DNA of 22,997 nt, taken from a virus. Within the stretch, counting starts at the first letter, position 1; the number at the start of each line of letters is the position of its first letter. Below, piece by piece: positions 4,937 to 12,702 of the stretch. Both the position numbers and the translations under genes were made by a program. Below the pieces are notes generated by a model. It was not told the origin of the DNA and did not search any database. It saw only the letters and a program-made list of their open reading frames with translations. The stretch spans positions 1 through 22,997 of the IMG/VR virus record IMGVR_UViG_3300006793_000297; one strand, written 5' to 3'.

Positions 4937-5109
4937 TTTTGCCAGCTAAAAAGCCAGCCTATGAATTTCTTCCATAGGTTTTTGATCATGTTTTTTTCCT
5001 TCTCTGGTTTTACAGCTTCAGGTCCATGTACATGGCCACAATGAGGACATTCTCTTTTTATATTATACTCTGTGAGAACAAATCCCATTCCACAATTTTC
5101 ACACTTCAT
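4933..5109 (-). CDS. Zinc-ribbon protein with amphipathic tail (58 aa)
   Basis: From ATG 5109 (AAGGAG 7 bases upstream) it reads MKCENCGMGFVLTEYN, then RECPHCGHVHGPEAV. The two CxxC knuckles 15 residues apart form a rubredoxin-like ribbon. The last 18 residues, MIKNLWKKFIGWLFSWQK, form an aromatic amphipathic helix that probably lies on a membrane. The methionine opening this tail (4989) has its own GAGAAGGA at ideal distance, so a separate 18-residue peptide could be made. It overlaps the protein to its right by 11 bases. The function is unknown. Confidence 0.62.
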   Translation of the reverse strand: MKCENCGMGFVLTEYNIKRECPHCGHVHGPEAVKPEKEKNMIKNLWKKFIGWLFSWQK

Positions 5110-5797
5110 CTTTTGTCTCCTTAACAAAACCCCAACTATTTTCTTTTGTAGTGGGACGTTTTTCTTCTATTTCGTAAAAGAAGTTATCAGTGTTTTCTGT
5201 TCTCCACTTACTACTATCTTCTACGTTCCAATCACTCGTCTGTACTTTCCAATCCGGAATTTCATCTTTCACCGTGAAAGAAGGTATATCCCAAAGTATA
5301 CGATTGTTAGGTTGTGCTGCATAATTACCATCATCTAATGCTAATATATGAGCGCACTTATGTTCGTGCGGTATTTCTGAATGATCAGTATCTACTATAT
5401 TACTCTCTGGATGTGCCCAGTCAACAGTAAATAAATATTTACCTGTGTGCGTTTTTTTATCTTTTCCGAAGTATTTGCCGGCTTGCCCGTCTAAGATATC
5501 ATAAGAAGTAACAGAAGGATAGTAACTAAAACAATTCCATAACTCCAATTCATCAAGCCTACGTCCAGGTACTTCTTTTGCTTCAAATTCTCTTTGTATA
5601 AATGCAGAGATTGGTAAGCGGTAGAAGACTGCACCATTTTCCATAATTGCATGGAACAGAAGCGGGCGACCAGTAATCGAAGCGAAGCCGAAGATAATAC
5701 AATCTTCAACTTCACCATGATGAGCTTTAAGATCATAGAGATACTCTCTCCTGATCTGTGCATAAGTCACAGGTATATTCGCATTTAAATAAGCCAT
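5099..5797 (-). CDS. Conserved marine-phage protein of unknown function (232 aa)
   Basis: This soluble protein starts MAYLNANIPVTYAQIRREYL. Notable blocks are EVEDCIIFGFASITGRPLLF at about residues 29-48, FYRLPISAF, LDELELWNCFSYYPSV, KYLFTVDWAHPESNI and NRILWDIPSFTVK near the end. I recognise this as a well-conserved unnamed protein located after DNA polymerase in pelagiphage-type genomes, but no biochemical function is known to me. There are no membrane segments or cysteine clusters. Its ATG follows the tiny membrane gene at 5807-5911 by nine bases, so they are probably co-translated. Confidence 0.72.
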   Translation of the reverse strand: MAYLNANIPVTYAQIRREYLYDLKAHHGEVEDCIIFGFASITGRPLLFHAIMENGAVFYRLPISAFIQREFEAKEVPGRRLDELELWNCFSYYPSVTSYDILDGQAGKYFGKDKKTHTGKYLFTVDWAHPESNIVDTDHSEIPHEHKCAHILALDDGNYAAQPNNRILWDIPSFTVKDEIPDWKVQTSDWNVEDSSKWRTENTDNFFYEIEEKRPTTKENSWGFVKETKDEV

Positions 5798-5806
5798 GAC
5801 TTTTCA

Positions 5807-5911
5807 TTATAATATTATTGCACCAATTATTACACCGGCTGCAAAACAAACAAGTTCTCTTCTGTTATGTAATTGCCAGATCATAAATTGATTTATATAT
5901 TTTTTAATCAT
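5807..5911 (-). CDS. Tiny membrane protein (34 aa)
   Basis: The product starts MIKKYINQFMIWQLHNRREL and ends VCFAAGVIIGAIIL. A basic N-terminus is followed by one hydrophobic C-terminal helix. GGAGGACAT gives a strong ribosome-binding site before ATG 5911, so translation is likely despite the small size. It fills the space between the polymerase gene (stop at 5921) and the 232-residue protein. A tail-anchored inner-membrane peptide of this form could be a holin-like or host-inhibitory protein. This cannot be decided here. Confidence 0.62.
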   Translation of the reverse strand: MIKKYINQFMIWQLHNRRELVCFAAGVIIGAIIL

Positions 5912-5920
5912 TATGTCCTC

Positions 5921-7852
5921 CTATTTTATTGTACCCCAGTTTGGTCCAAGTTCACAGTCTACTTTATTAGGCAACTCTAAGTCAACCGCGTTTTCCATTA
6001 TTTCTCTTATTTTTTCTTGATTACCATCAACTGAAATATCTAATTCATCATGTATTTGAATATGGGGAAGAATTCCTTCTTTATATAAATCCAACATGGC
6101 TTTCTTGGTCATATCCGCCGCACTACCTTGAATTAATTTATTTAAAGCTTTGTATGTAAAAGCCCTACGTGTAGGATTGTTATGCCAATAATTTTTATGT
6201 GGATTTCCATCTGTATCTTTTATTAATTCTCCCTCTTCGTCTTTTAAAAATTCTCCCATCTGTTGAAGCTCTAACATTCTTTCTTGATCCTCAGCGGGTA
6301 CGTATTTTCCCCAATCACTGCCACGTAAGATTGGCTCATATTTAGGAAACCTACATCGTCTCCCTAATAAAGTTTTAATCTGACCTTTAGTTGAACCTGC
6401 GTTCATAATCTTATTCATTAATTGTTTTACAAATGGAACTTTAGAATGATATCTATCAAAAAGTTCTTCGGCTTTAGATTTAGTTACACCTAATTCTGCT
6501 TGAAGCTTTGCTTTACCCATTCCATAAAATAATCCTAAATTAATTGTCTTAGCTTGCGATCGAGGAATGTCGGCCATATCGGCAACAATTCTGTGAAAGT
6601 CTGTTGAAGCATCACTCTCATAAGAGTCGGCAATAGTATTGACTGAGGGTAAACCAAATTTTAAAGCATAGTGTGCTACAAGTCTTGGTTCCTGTTGCGA
6701 GTAGTCAAAACAACCCCACTGACATCCTTCCTCTGGAATAAATAAAGATCTAATTAATGGTCCTGTATCTGGATCTCGCGAAGGGATTTGTTGTAGGTTT
6801 GGATTCTGGTAAGAAAATCTACCTGTAACCGTTCCTCCATCATCAGATCTTATCTGATTTATTTCCGCGTGAATTCTCCCTCTATGTTCAAAATTTAAAA
6901 TAGTATCTATAAAGGTTGTATTGACCTTGTTAATTTTTCTAGCTTCTGCTATCATCTTCACTATTGGATGTTCATGATTAGAAAGAAAATTTTTTGTAAA
7001 TGAAGGAGAATCAGTTTTTGTTGTACGTTCGTAAGGTAGTTTTAATTTTTCAAAAACTTTGGCAATCGATCTTGCTGCCCATATTTGAGTATCTATTCCT
7101 GTTTCTATTTGTACTTGGTGGATTAATCTTTCTTCTTTTCTGGTCAATTCTTTTTTTAATTCAGTCGCTCTTTGAACGTCCACTCTCACTCCAAGAAATC
7201 TCATGTCCACAAGACAAGGAAAAAGATCTGTCTCAAGATTAAATATATCCTGCAGATCATTTTCAATTAATAATTTTTTAACGTGTTGCCATAACTTAAA
7301 AGTTAAAGTAGCATCTTTCTCTGCATAAGCACCTACCTCTTGAGCAGGTAACATCCACATATCTTTTTTAGGATCAATACCTCTAGCTTTAGCTGCTTCG
7401 TTTAATGCTCTTTCATTTTTTCCTTCATTTAAAAAATGCCATGCTAAAGTATTTAAGGTGTAAGAGAATCTGTTTTCATCTAATAAAGAAGAAGCAATCA
7501 TAGTATCAACGATTAAACCATTGATTTTTAAACCTAAATTACGAATCCAACATACGTCGTACATAGCATTATGAAATATTTTTGTAGCAGGGCACTCAAG
7601 AATATCTTTAAACCACTCTAAAGTTTTTGCCCTATCCATATTAGGTCCTTCTCCATGAGCAATAGGAAAGTACCAACTGTCATTATAAGTGGCAACAGCT
7701 ATTCCTACTACTTCTCCTCTACCTACTACAGCGCCTGATCCTCGAGATTTTAATTCTGTATCACGTGTCTCTAAGTCAATTGCTATTTCGTCATGAGATC
7801 TTAAGTCTGGGTATTCGGTATGTGCAACCCATTCTGTAGCTGGTAATATCAT
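5921..7852 (-). CDS. polA: Family A DNA polymerase with 3'-5' exonuclease
   Basis: The protein has 643 residues. An N-terminal DnaQ-like exonuclease is shown by AIDLETR (D26, E28), FHNAMYDV (N95, D99) and YAEKD (Y176, D180). The polymerase domain has the TGRFSYQNPNLQQIP block at 343-357, motif A CFDYSQQEPR (D383), motif B RSQAKTINLGLFYG (R431, K435, Y443) and motif C QIHDELD (H601, D602). All catalytic residues are present, so it should be a proofreading replicase. There is no 5'-3' exonuclease domain. The residue equivalent to E. coli Pol I F762 is L439, a state discussed for virioplankton polymerases. Its ATG overlaps the DUF3310 gene stop by ATGA. Confidence 0.97.
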   Translation of the reverse strand: MILPATEWVAHTEYPDLRSHDEIAIDLETRDTELKSRGSGAVVGRGEVVGIAVATYNDSWYFPIAHGEGPNMDRAKTLEWFKDILECPATKIFHNAMYDVCWIRNLGLKINGLIVDTMIASSLLDENRFSYTLNTLAWHFLNEGKNERALNEAAKARGIDPKKDMWMLPAQEVGAYAEKDATLTFKLWQHVKKLLIENDLQDIFNLETDLFPCLVDMRFLGVRVDVQRATELKKELTRKEERLIHQVQIETGIDTQIWAARSIAKVFEKLKLPYERTTKTDSPSFTKNFLSNHEHPIVKMIAEARKINKVNTTFIDTILNFEHRGRIHAEINQIRSDDGGTVTGRFSYQNPNLQQIPSRDPDTGPLIRSLFIPEEGCQWGCFDYSQQEPRLVAHYALKFGLPSVNTIADSYESDASTDFHRIVADMADIPRSQAKTINLGLFYGMGKAKLQAELGVTKSKAEELFDRYHSKVPFVKQLMNKIMNAGSTKGQIKTLLGRRCRFPKYEPILRGSDWGKYVPAEDQERMLELQQMGEFLKDEEGELIKDTDGNPHKNYWHNNPTRRAFTYKALNKLIQGSAADMTKKAMLDLYKEGILPHIQIHDELDISVDGNQEKIREIMENAVDLELPNKVDCELGPNWGTIK

Positions 7853-8088
7853 TTAGTATCTTTCATTTTTTTAATTTCTAATTCACAGTAATGAATTATT
7901 TTTTCCAAGTCCTCTACTTTATTTTTAAATAAATATCTGCAAACATATTTTACAACGTTCCCTTGAAAGAAAGAAAGATTATTCTTTGAAATAAATTCAT
8001 AGGGTTGAATTTTAAATTTTTTATAATGACTTCCTCCCACCTGCTTATCTTGTGGAAATGCGTCATCAAATATATTTTTATTGGTCAT
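7849..8088 (-). CDS. DUF3310 family protein
   Basis: This 79-residue protein matches the DUF3310 pattern. QVGGSHYKKFKIQPYEFI at about residues 16-33 is followed by NNLSFFQGNVVKYVCRY and KVEDLEKIIHYCELEI. The family is widespread in phages and forms part of T7 gp1.7-type nucleotide kinases, so a role in nucleotide metabolism during DNA replication is possible. The short form here contains only the domain and no recognisable nucleotide-binding loop. It sits between helicase and polymerase with ATGA overlaps on both sides, which ties it to replication. Confidence 0.85.
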   Translation of the reverse strand: MTNKNIFDDAFPQDKQVGGSHYKKFKIQPYEFISKNNLSFFQGNVVKYVCRYLFKNKVEDLEKIIHYCELEIKKMKDTK

Positions 8089-9518
8089 AGCTGATACTCC
8101 TTTAATTTCTTTTTACTTTTTAATTTATATAGATTATTTCTTGCTCTCGTAATGCCAACATACCACACTCTATTCTCTTCATCTTGTTTGTCAATACTTA
8201 ATCTAATTCCCTTTTGAACTTTTCTTCCTTGATGTAAAGATAAAATTACATTATCCTCTTCTCCACCTTTTGAAGCATGAATAGTGGATAACCAAATTCT
8301 TGCTCGTTCATTTAATTTTTCCTCTGTACTTAATAAATTTCTTAAATATAAAATTTCTTTTTGGTCAGCTACAAAAATATCATACCAGGGAATCTTAGCG
8401 TCCCAATTTCCATTAGGAATATATTCTCTTACTTCATTTATTTCTTTAGATTCTAATACTCCTTCCATTGTCCATTTAGTATAGGCAACAGCCGCATTAT
8501 GTAATCCTACCTTAAAACTTTTTCCTTTATTACTTTGATAATATAAATTTTTCTTTTTTAATTCTTTCATAATTTCCAAAAGATTACTTTTAGTTCTAGT
8601 GAGAATAAGCCACTTACCTGTGGTAAGATCAACTTGACCTAGATTACTAATCGTAGACGCAAGACCCTCTTGCGCTCGTGGAAGATATTCTTTATGTTTC
8701 CTGATGCCTGCTATACGATTCACTGGTATTTGTGATTCCTGTTGCACGGCTCTTGATATTCTACGCGAGTATCTTAAAACACGTTCCTTAGCTGGCTCAT
8801 TAATAAATCTATTAACATCAGCTCCGGCCCAGGCAAAGATAGCTTGATCATCATCACCAGCTAGATAGATTTGTTCACAATGGTTTTTTAATTTATCGTA
8901 AAGTTTCCATTGCAAAGGTGATAAGTCTTGTGCTTCATCAATAAAGATGGCTTTAAAGGAAGGCATCTTCTCCGGTGAAATATTTATAATCATTTCAATC
9001 ATGTCATTAAAATCTAAAATAGAATTCTTTTTTTTAAATTCCTCTAAATTAAGTGCTATATGTTTTAACACATCCCAATCTATTTCTTTTTTATCATGCT
9101 CATTTCTATCAAACTCTTCACGTATACTAATTCCTCTATTAATGGCTCTTCCTATTAATTGAAAATATGGATTATCACATGTAAGAAAATGAGTTTCTTC
9201 CTCATTATATTTATCAGAGAAGTTTACACGAATGTTTAATTTTTTACCAAGTTCTTCATAGTGGTAGGGTTGCATAACTTGTTCATCAGTTAATCCAATT
9301 AAATGATAACAAAAAGCATGTAGAGTTTGAAAGTATGGAACTTTTTTGTCCGAGACACCTATTCGGTTTCTTGCTTCCCCCGCAGCCTTTTTGGTAAACG
9401 CAAAGTAACCTATTTTATGGTAAGGTGTTCCAGTTCTGATGTAAGCTTTAACTCTTTTTAGGAGTCTAAAAGTTTTACCTGTACCTGGAGGTCCGTATAT
9501 TTTATTTATCTTTTCCAT
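8085..9518 (-). CDS. UvrD/Rep-like superfamily 1 DNA helicase
   Basis: The product is 477 residues from ATG 9518. Walker A, GPPGTGKT, lies at residues 9-16. Next come IGYFAFTKKAAGEARNRI (motif Ia region), LDFNDMI, FIDEAQDLSPLQW (Walker B, DEAQ at 194-197), YLAGDDDQAIFAWAGAD (motif III), STIHASKGGEEDNV (motif V) and VWYVGITRAR (motif VI, near 451-460). All helicase motifs are intact, so an ATP-dependent 3'-5' translocase is expected. At 477 residues it is shorter than bacterial UvrD (about 720), with reduced insertion domains. A longer reading from TTG 9539 has no ribosome-binding site. It is probably the replicative or recombination helicase of the phage. Confidence 0.93.
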   Translation of the reverse strand: MEKINKIYGPPGTGKTFRLLKRVKAYIRTGTPYHKIGYFAFTKKAAGEARNRIGVSDKKVPYFQTLHAFCYHLIGLTDEQVMQPYHYEELGKKLNIRVNFSDKYNEEETHFLTCDNPYFQLIGRAINRGISIREEFDRNEHDKKEIDWDVLKHIALNLEEFKKKNSILDFNDMIEMIINISPEKMPSFKAIFIDEAQDLSPLQWKLYDKLKNHCEQIYLAGDDDQAIFAWAGADVNRFINEPAKERVLRYSRRISRAVQQESQIPVNRIAGIRKHKEYLPRAQEGLASTISNLGQVDLTTGKWLILTRTKSNLLEIMKELKKKNLYYQSNKGKSFKVGLHNAAVAYTKWTMEGVLESKEINEVREYIPNGNWDAKIPWYDIFVADQKEILYLRNLLSTEEKLNERARIWLSTIHASKGGEEDNVILSLHQGRKVQKGIRLSIDKQDEENRVWYVGITRARNNLYKLKSKKKLKEYQL

Positions 9519-10206
9519 TGGCTTTTTTAAATGAATCAATTAATTTACCATTCCATCCAAAATAACCATGATGAGTGGTTTCTCCATCGGCTACACCATA
9601 TAATTTAAAACCTGCTCCTTTAATTAAATTACAGAAGTGAACATCCTCTCCCCACCACATTCCATCTTTATCAAACGTAGTATCCCAGAAATTATAAAAA
9701 TAATTATTTGCTTCCGGTGATATTATTTCTTTTTGTTTTATTTTTAAATGAGGCAAGTCTTTCATTAATCGTTCATAGACACGTCTATGAATTAAAGTCA
9801 TACCCGCAGGGCCTCTAATCAATTCAACCAATCCTTTATTATCAACATTTATATTTTGATGATCTTTAAATTCTACAGAAAATTTTACAGATTGATCTTG
9901 AGTTTTTTTTCTGTAAGGAACACAGATGGCATCTTTCTGCGCTACAATCATTCTTCCTACAATCCCTGGTTCAAATTCCATATCAGCATCAATAAATAAT
10001 TGATAATCCATTCCCGATTCTAAAAACATTGCAGTCAATACGTTTCTTCCATATCCAACATACGGACTTTTAAAAGTATTAATGGTTGATTTTATTTTAG
10101 CTGTTGTAAATTTATCCATTAATTTAATTAATGATAAACATGTTGCTACTTGCATCGTATCATATGCAGGCATACATACAGATACACTTGGTACTGGTGT
10201 CGTCAT
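9502..10206 (-). CDS. GT-A fold glycosyltransferase-like protein
   Basis: The protein has 234 residues. SVSVCMPAYDTMQVATC at about residues 7-23 is the first strand of a GT2-like nucleotide-sugar fold. YGRNVLTAMFLESGMDYQLF leads into FIDADMEFEP with D73-A-D75, the metal-binding DXD. A later WWGEDVHFCN (E187-D188) is the usual catalytic ED pair. RGPAGMTLIHRRVY lies between. No membrane anchor is present. Sugar donor and acceptor are unknown: capsid, host surface or modified DNA bases are all possible. It is placed inside the replication operon, overlapping the primase stop by 4 bases (ATGA) and the helicase start by 17. Confidence 0.8.
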   Translation of the reverse strand: MTTPVPSVSVCMPAYDTMQVATCLSLIKLMDKFTTAKIKSTINTFKSPYVGYGRNVLTAMFLESGMDYQLFIDADMEFEPGIVGRMIVAQKDAICVPYRKKTQDQSVKFSVEFKDHQNINVDNKGLVELIRGPAGMTLIHRRVYERLMKDLPHLKIKQKEIISPEANNYFYNFWDTTFDKDGMWWGEDVHFCNLIKGAGFKLYGVADGETTHHGYFGWNGKLIDSFKKANGKDK

Positions 10207-11831
10207 ACTATATTCTCCTTATCTTCTATTTGTATTTTCTCATCTGGAATTTCTTCTTTTTCCAAATCAGTTATTGGTAGTTTTAAAACCCTTAATGGTG
10301 GGAAAGATTTCTCATTTTCTTTTTTGGGAAATCTTTTTTGGCAATCAAAGTCTCCTTTGAAAAATTGTTTGATCATCGTACCTGTACGTGATCTATCTTT
10401 ACTCCATTCATTTCTTCTTATCTCTTCATAAAATTTATCATAATCAAAGTAATAAAATTCTTCATCCTTTAGAACAGCACCACTTTTAAACGCAGCAAAA
10501 GTAGTAGCCTGAGGTCCATTTACATAATCAATGACATATTTTTTTAACATATCAATTGGATTAGTCCCTGCTACAGGTTTTAAGTTTTCCATGTTGGCCC
10601 AGAGGCCATCTAAAATTATTTGATACTCTTGATTTTTAATTATAGGTGGAAATACTGAAGTTTGCTCTGCAATTAAAGCTCTCATTTCTTTCATCTCAGC
10701 AATCTTTTTAATATGTTTTGCATGTACTTGTTTAACTTTCCCACTTTCTAAATTTACATTGACCATAAATTCTGGCTCGGGTTTATAATTAATTCTTATT
10801 AACCCAGATAATTCTGGCCAGGTGGTACTCCGATGGCTACCTACGCCATACTTTCTCCTTAAACAAGTTCCCTTCGCACAATAAGATGAAATAGGTAAGT
10901 CACTACATTTAAATCCTTTAGTTTCATTCTTCCAATATTTTATTTTTTCATTTACTTTACTATCTCCCCACACATCATCATATTCAATATATTTTCTAGC
11001 TGCTTCTAATACTTTCTTTTCCCAAACCTCTGCAAATTTCTTTTTCGCAAACACCATATAGTTATATAAAAATCTATCTCTTTCATCTTTTAATTTTTTT
11101 CCACTCTCCTCAATCTCTTTACATATCATTTGAAGACATGGTGGTCCGTCATTAAATTCCTCTGGCCCACCTGTTATAATTTCATTTATTTTTTTTACAC
11201 TTATATCTTTTAAGCTAGTTTTAGTTTGGAGATTTAGACCAACAACCTTTATAAATTCAGCAAGATCCATCTTAGTGCCGTCGGGTTTGTATGCCCGTCT
11301 TTCAATACTTTTGTAATAAGGAAGATTTATAAAACTTCCAGATGTTTTCTCATTATTTTGATTCATACCTAGTGTAGTTTGTTTAGGAAAAATTTCTGTA
11401 TTGTGTGGAAGCTTAAATAAAAATAGTAAATTGGATAAGAACTCTCTTATTAAAGTGGTAGGAACTTTTTCTTTAGTAAAGACGTAAATATGAAGCCCCC
11501 CACTTTTAGATTCTATTGGAATAACTGGTAAATTTTTTTCATCGATAACTTTTAAATATTTTTGAAGATCAAAATTTTTATAATCTTTCGGATCAATATC
11601 TATTGCTCCAAAACTAGCTTGAGAGTTATCATCACACGCTTGGATTCCAATTGCTTTTCTTCCACCTAAATGATCTTCATAATCTTGGATAGTAATAGGG
11701 CGTTTGGCCCAACCATAATCACCTGGTTCAAATTTTAATTTACCACTTTCAGGTTCAATATAACCATTCTCAACGTTACAAAAACCAAAGTCTCTTTCTA
11801 GTCCATTAAAATATTGTGCAAATTCTTTCAT
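10203..11831 (-). CDS. Archaeo-eukaryotic-type primase with PriL-like cysteine cluster
   Basis: The protein has 542 residues. The AEP catalytic domain shows FGAIDIDPKDY (D78, D80), IESKSGGLHIYVF (G111, G112, H114) and TEIFPKQ (E146, K150, Q151) followed by GSFINLPYYK. This is the arrangement of TOTE-type and phage primases. A second domain has C232 in GPPCLQMI, a helical part, then CSDLPISSYCAKGTC (C309, C318, C323). The order recalls the metal-cluster domain of the primase large subunit. The C-terminal 200 residues include a helical region, NPIDMLKKYVIDYV, and an acidic tail. It should make primers for the polymerase. No separate primase gene is seen. The start lacks a Shine-Dalgarno sequence and follows a hairpin (11843-11874). 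Confidence 0.87.
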   Translation of the reverse strand: MKEFAQYFNGLERDFGFCNVENGYIEPESGKLKFEPGDYGWAKRPITIQDYEDHLGGRKAIGIQACDDNSQASFGAIDIDPKDYKNFDLQKYLKVIDEKNLPVIPIESKSGGLHIYVFTKEKVPTTLIREFLSNLLFLFKLPHNTEIFPKQTTLGMNQNNEKTSGSFINLPYYKSIERRAYKPDGTKMDLAEFIKVVGLNLQTKTSLKDISVKKINEIITGGPEEFNDGPPCLQMICKEIEESGKKLKDERDRFLYNYMVFAKKKFAEVWEKKVLEAARKYIEYDDVWGDSKVNEKIKYWKNETKGFKCSDLPISSYCAKGTCLRRKYGVGSHRSTTWPELSGLIRINYKPEPEFMVNVNLESGKVKQVHAKHIKKIAEMKEMRALIAEQTSVFPPIIKNQEYQIILDGLWANMENLKPVAGTNPIDMLKKYVIDYVNGPQATTFAAFKSGAVLKDEEFYYFDYDKFYEEIRRNEWSKDRSRTGTMIKQFFKGDFDCQKRFPKKENEKSFPPLRVLKLPITDLEKEEIPDEKIQIEDKENIV

Positions 11832-11842
11832 ATATTTTTTAT

Positions 11843-11874
11843 AAGGGCGGATCCACTCTCGCTTCCCCGCCCTT
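11843..11874 (-). promoter_or_regulatory. GC-rich hairpin in the primase leader
   Basis: Arms AAGGGCGG (11843-11850) and CCGCCCTT (11867-11874) pair perfectly over 8 bases around a 16-base loop, within a 66-base gap between the single-strand-binding-type gene and the primase. The hairpin ends 11 bases before the primase ATG and no purine-rich ribosome-binding site lies between. On the minus strand it is followed by ATAAAAAATA, not a T run, so it does not look like a Rho-independent terminator. A second small stem, TCCC-TTAT-GGGA, follows the upstream stop (about 11886-11897). Processing or translational control is inferred. Confidence 0.4.
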
Positions 11875-11897
11875 CTTGCAAGTATCCCATAAGGGAA

Positions 11898-12668
11898 TTA
11901 GACTATGTCCTGTTTAGGTTGAGTCTTATCGTATTTTGGTTTAGCCACCCCTTTAGAAACTGATTTCTGAAGTTGTGCCGCTACCTCATAGATAGATGCA
12001 TCATCCTTATTAGTAACATCAAGATTTCTAACTCTTGATGGTTTATAGACATGCCAGCTTTTACTCCCCGCTGTTTTACCCATCGTGTTTAATTTATAAA
12101 CCGCTGAATATGTTGCAGGATTAAAAGAGCCGTCTGAATCTGTGAATCTTAAATTCTTAATCAGATTATTCAACTCTCTAGCTGGAGTAAGATTAGAAGA
12201 TCTCATTGGAACAACCGCTGGTTTTAACTCGTTACCCACTATTGCTAGTACATAAAAGTATGCAGTCTTCTCAACATAATTACCATTTGATAATCTGTAT
12301 CTTCCATTTCTCTCCTCAACAGCATCATCTGGAATCTCTAAGTGAGTTCCAACTGGAGCAGAAGCACTATCGCCTCTCTCCTGCCATTCAGGATATCTAG
12401 TTTGTGCATGAGCCACTACTATATCAAGACCTTTATCTCCCTCAATCAGTTGCCCGAAGCCTGATGCATAGATCATTCCCGGTTTTGCCCCTGATACATG
12501 TTTAGGATCTCTCTCATTACATTCAGGGGAAAGTTGATGAAGAATTTTTAATATCGGAGTCGATACATCGTCCGATTTAATTTCTTCAGAACCCTTACCT
12601 GAGTCCGCTCTGAGATTGATATTAGCTAGTGCACCTGCACTATTCTTTTTAACTACTTCTTTTTCCAT
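11898..12668 (-). CDS. Probable single-stranded DNA-binding protein
   Basis: The protein has 256 residues. DDVSTPILKILHQLSPECNE at about residues 33-52 is followed by GAKPGMIYASGFGQLIEG, a strand-rich part with YPEWQERGDSAS, then YFYVLAIVGNELKPAVVPM and a Lys/Arg-rich C-terminal third (PARELNNLIKNLRF, then YKPSRVRNLDV). This layout is familiar from phage proteins beside primase and polymerase genes that are annotated as single-strand DNA-binding, which is why I favour that role. No OB-fold residue can be identified with certainty, and a strongly acidic C-terminal tail is lacking. AAAGGAG lies before the ATG. Confidence 0.5.
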   Translation of the reverse strand: MEKEVVKKNSAGALANINLRADSGKGSEEIKSDDVSTPILKILHQLSPECNERDPKHVSGAKPGMIYASGFGQLIEGDKGLDIVVAHAQTRYPEWQERGDSASAPVGTHLEIPDDAVEERNGRYRLSNGNYVEKTAYFYVLAIVGNELKPAVVPMRSSNLTPARELNNLIKNLRFTDSDGSFNPATYSAVYKLNTMGKTAGSKSWHVYKPSRVRNLDVTNKDDASIYEVAAQLQKSVSKGVAKPKYDKTQPKQDIV

Positions 12669-12702
12669 TTTTACTCCTTTGTTAGTTTGTTGGTTTAGTA
12701 GT

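Noticed and set aside
5491-5763. Minus-strand 90-codon ORF in another frame of the 232-residue protein
   Set aside because: Its repetitive Leu/Ile/Met composition and complete nesting in a conserved gene mark it as a shadow. The same holds for 20429-20620.
7000-7242. Forward ORF rich in Leu and Phe (80 codons) that looks like a membrane protein
   Set aside because: It lies wholly inside the DNA polymerase gene on the other strand. Its hydrophobicity comes from reading the antisense of Lys/Glu codons.
8085-9539. Longer helicase start at TTG 9539
   Set aside because: It has no ribosome-binding site and adds seven residues ahead of a normal start. ATG 9518 puts the Walker A motif at the usual distance from the N-terminus.
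10082-10431. Overlapping forward ORFs opposite the glycosyltransferase and primase
   Set aside because: They are antisense shadows of two well-supported genes with clear motifs.
11843-11874. GC-rich stem considered as a Rho-independent terminator
   Set aside because: Neither strand has a T run after the stem: the minus strand continues ATAAAAAATA and the plus strand CTTGC.
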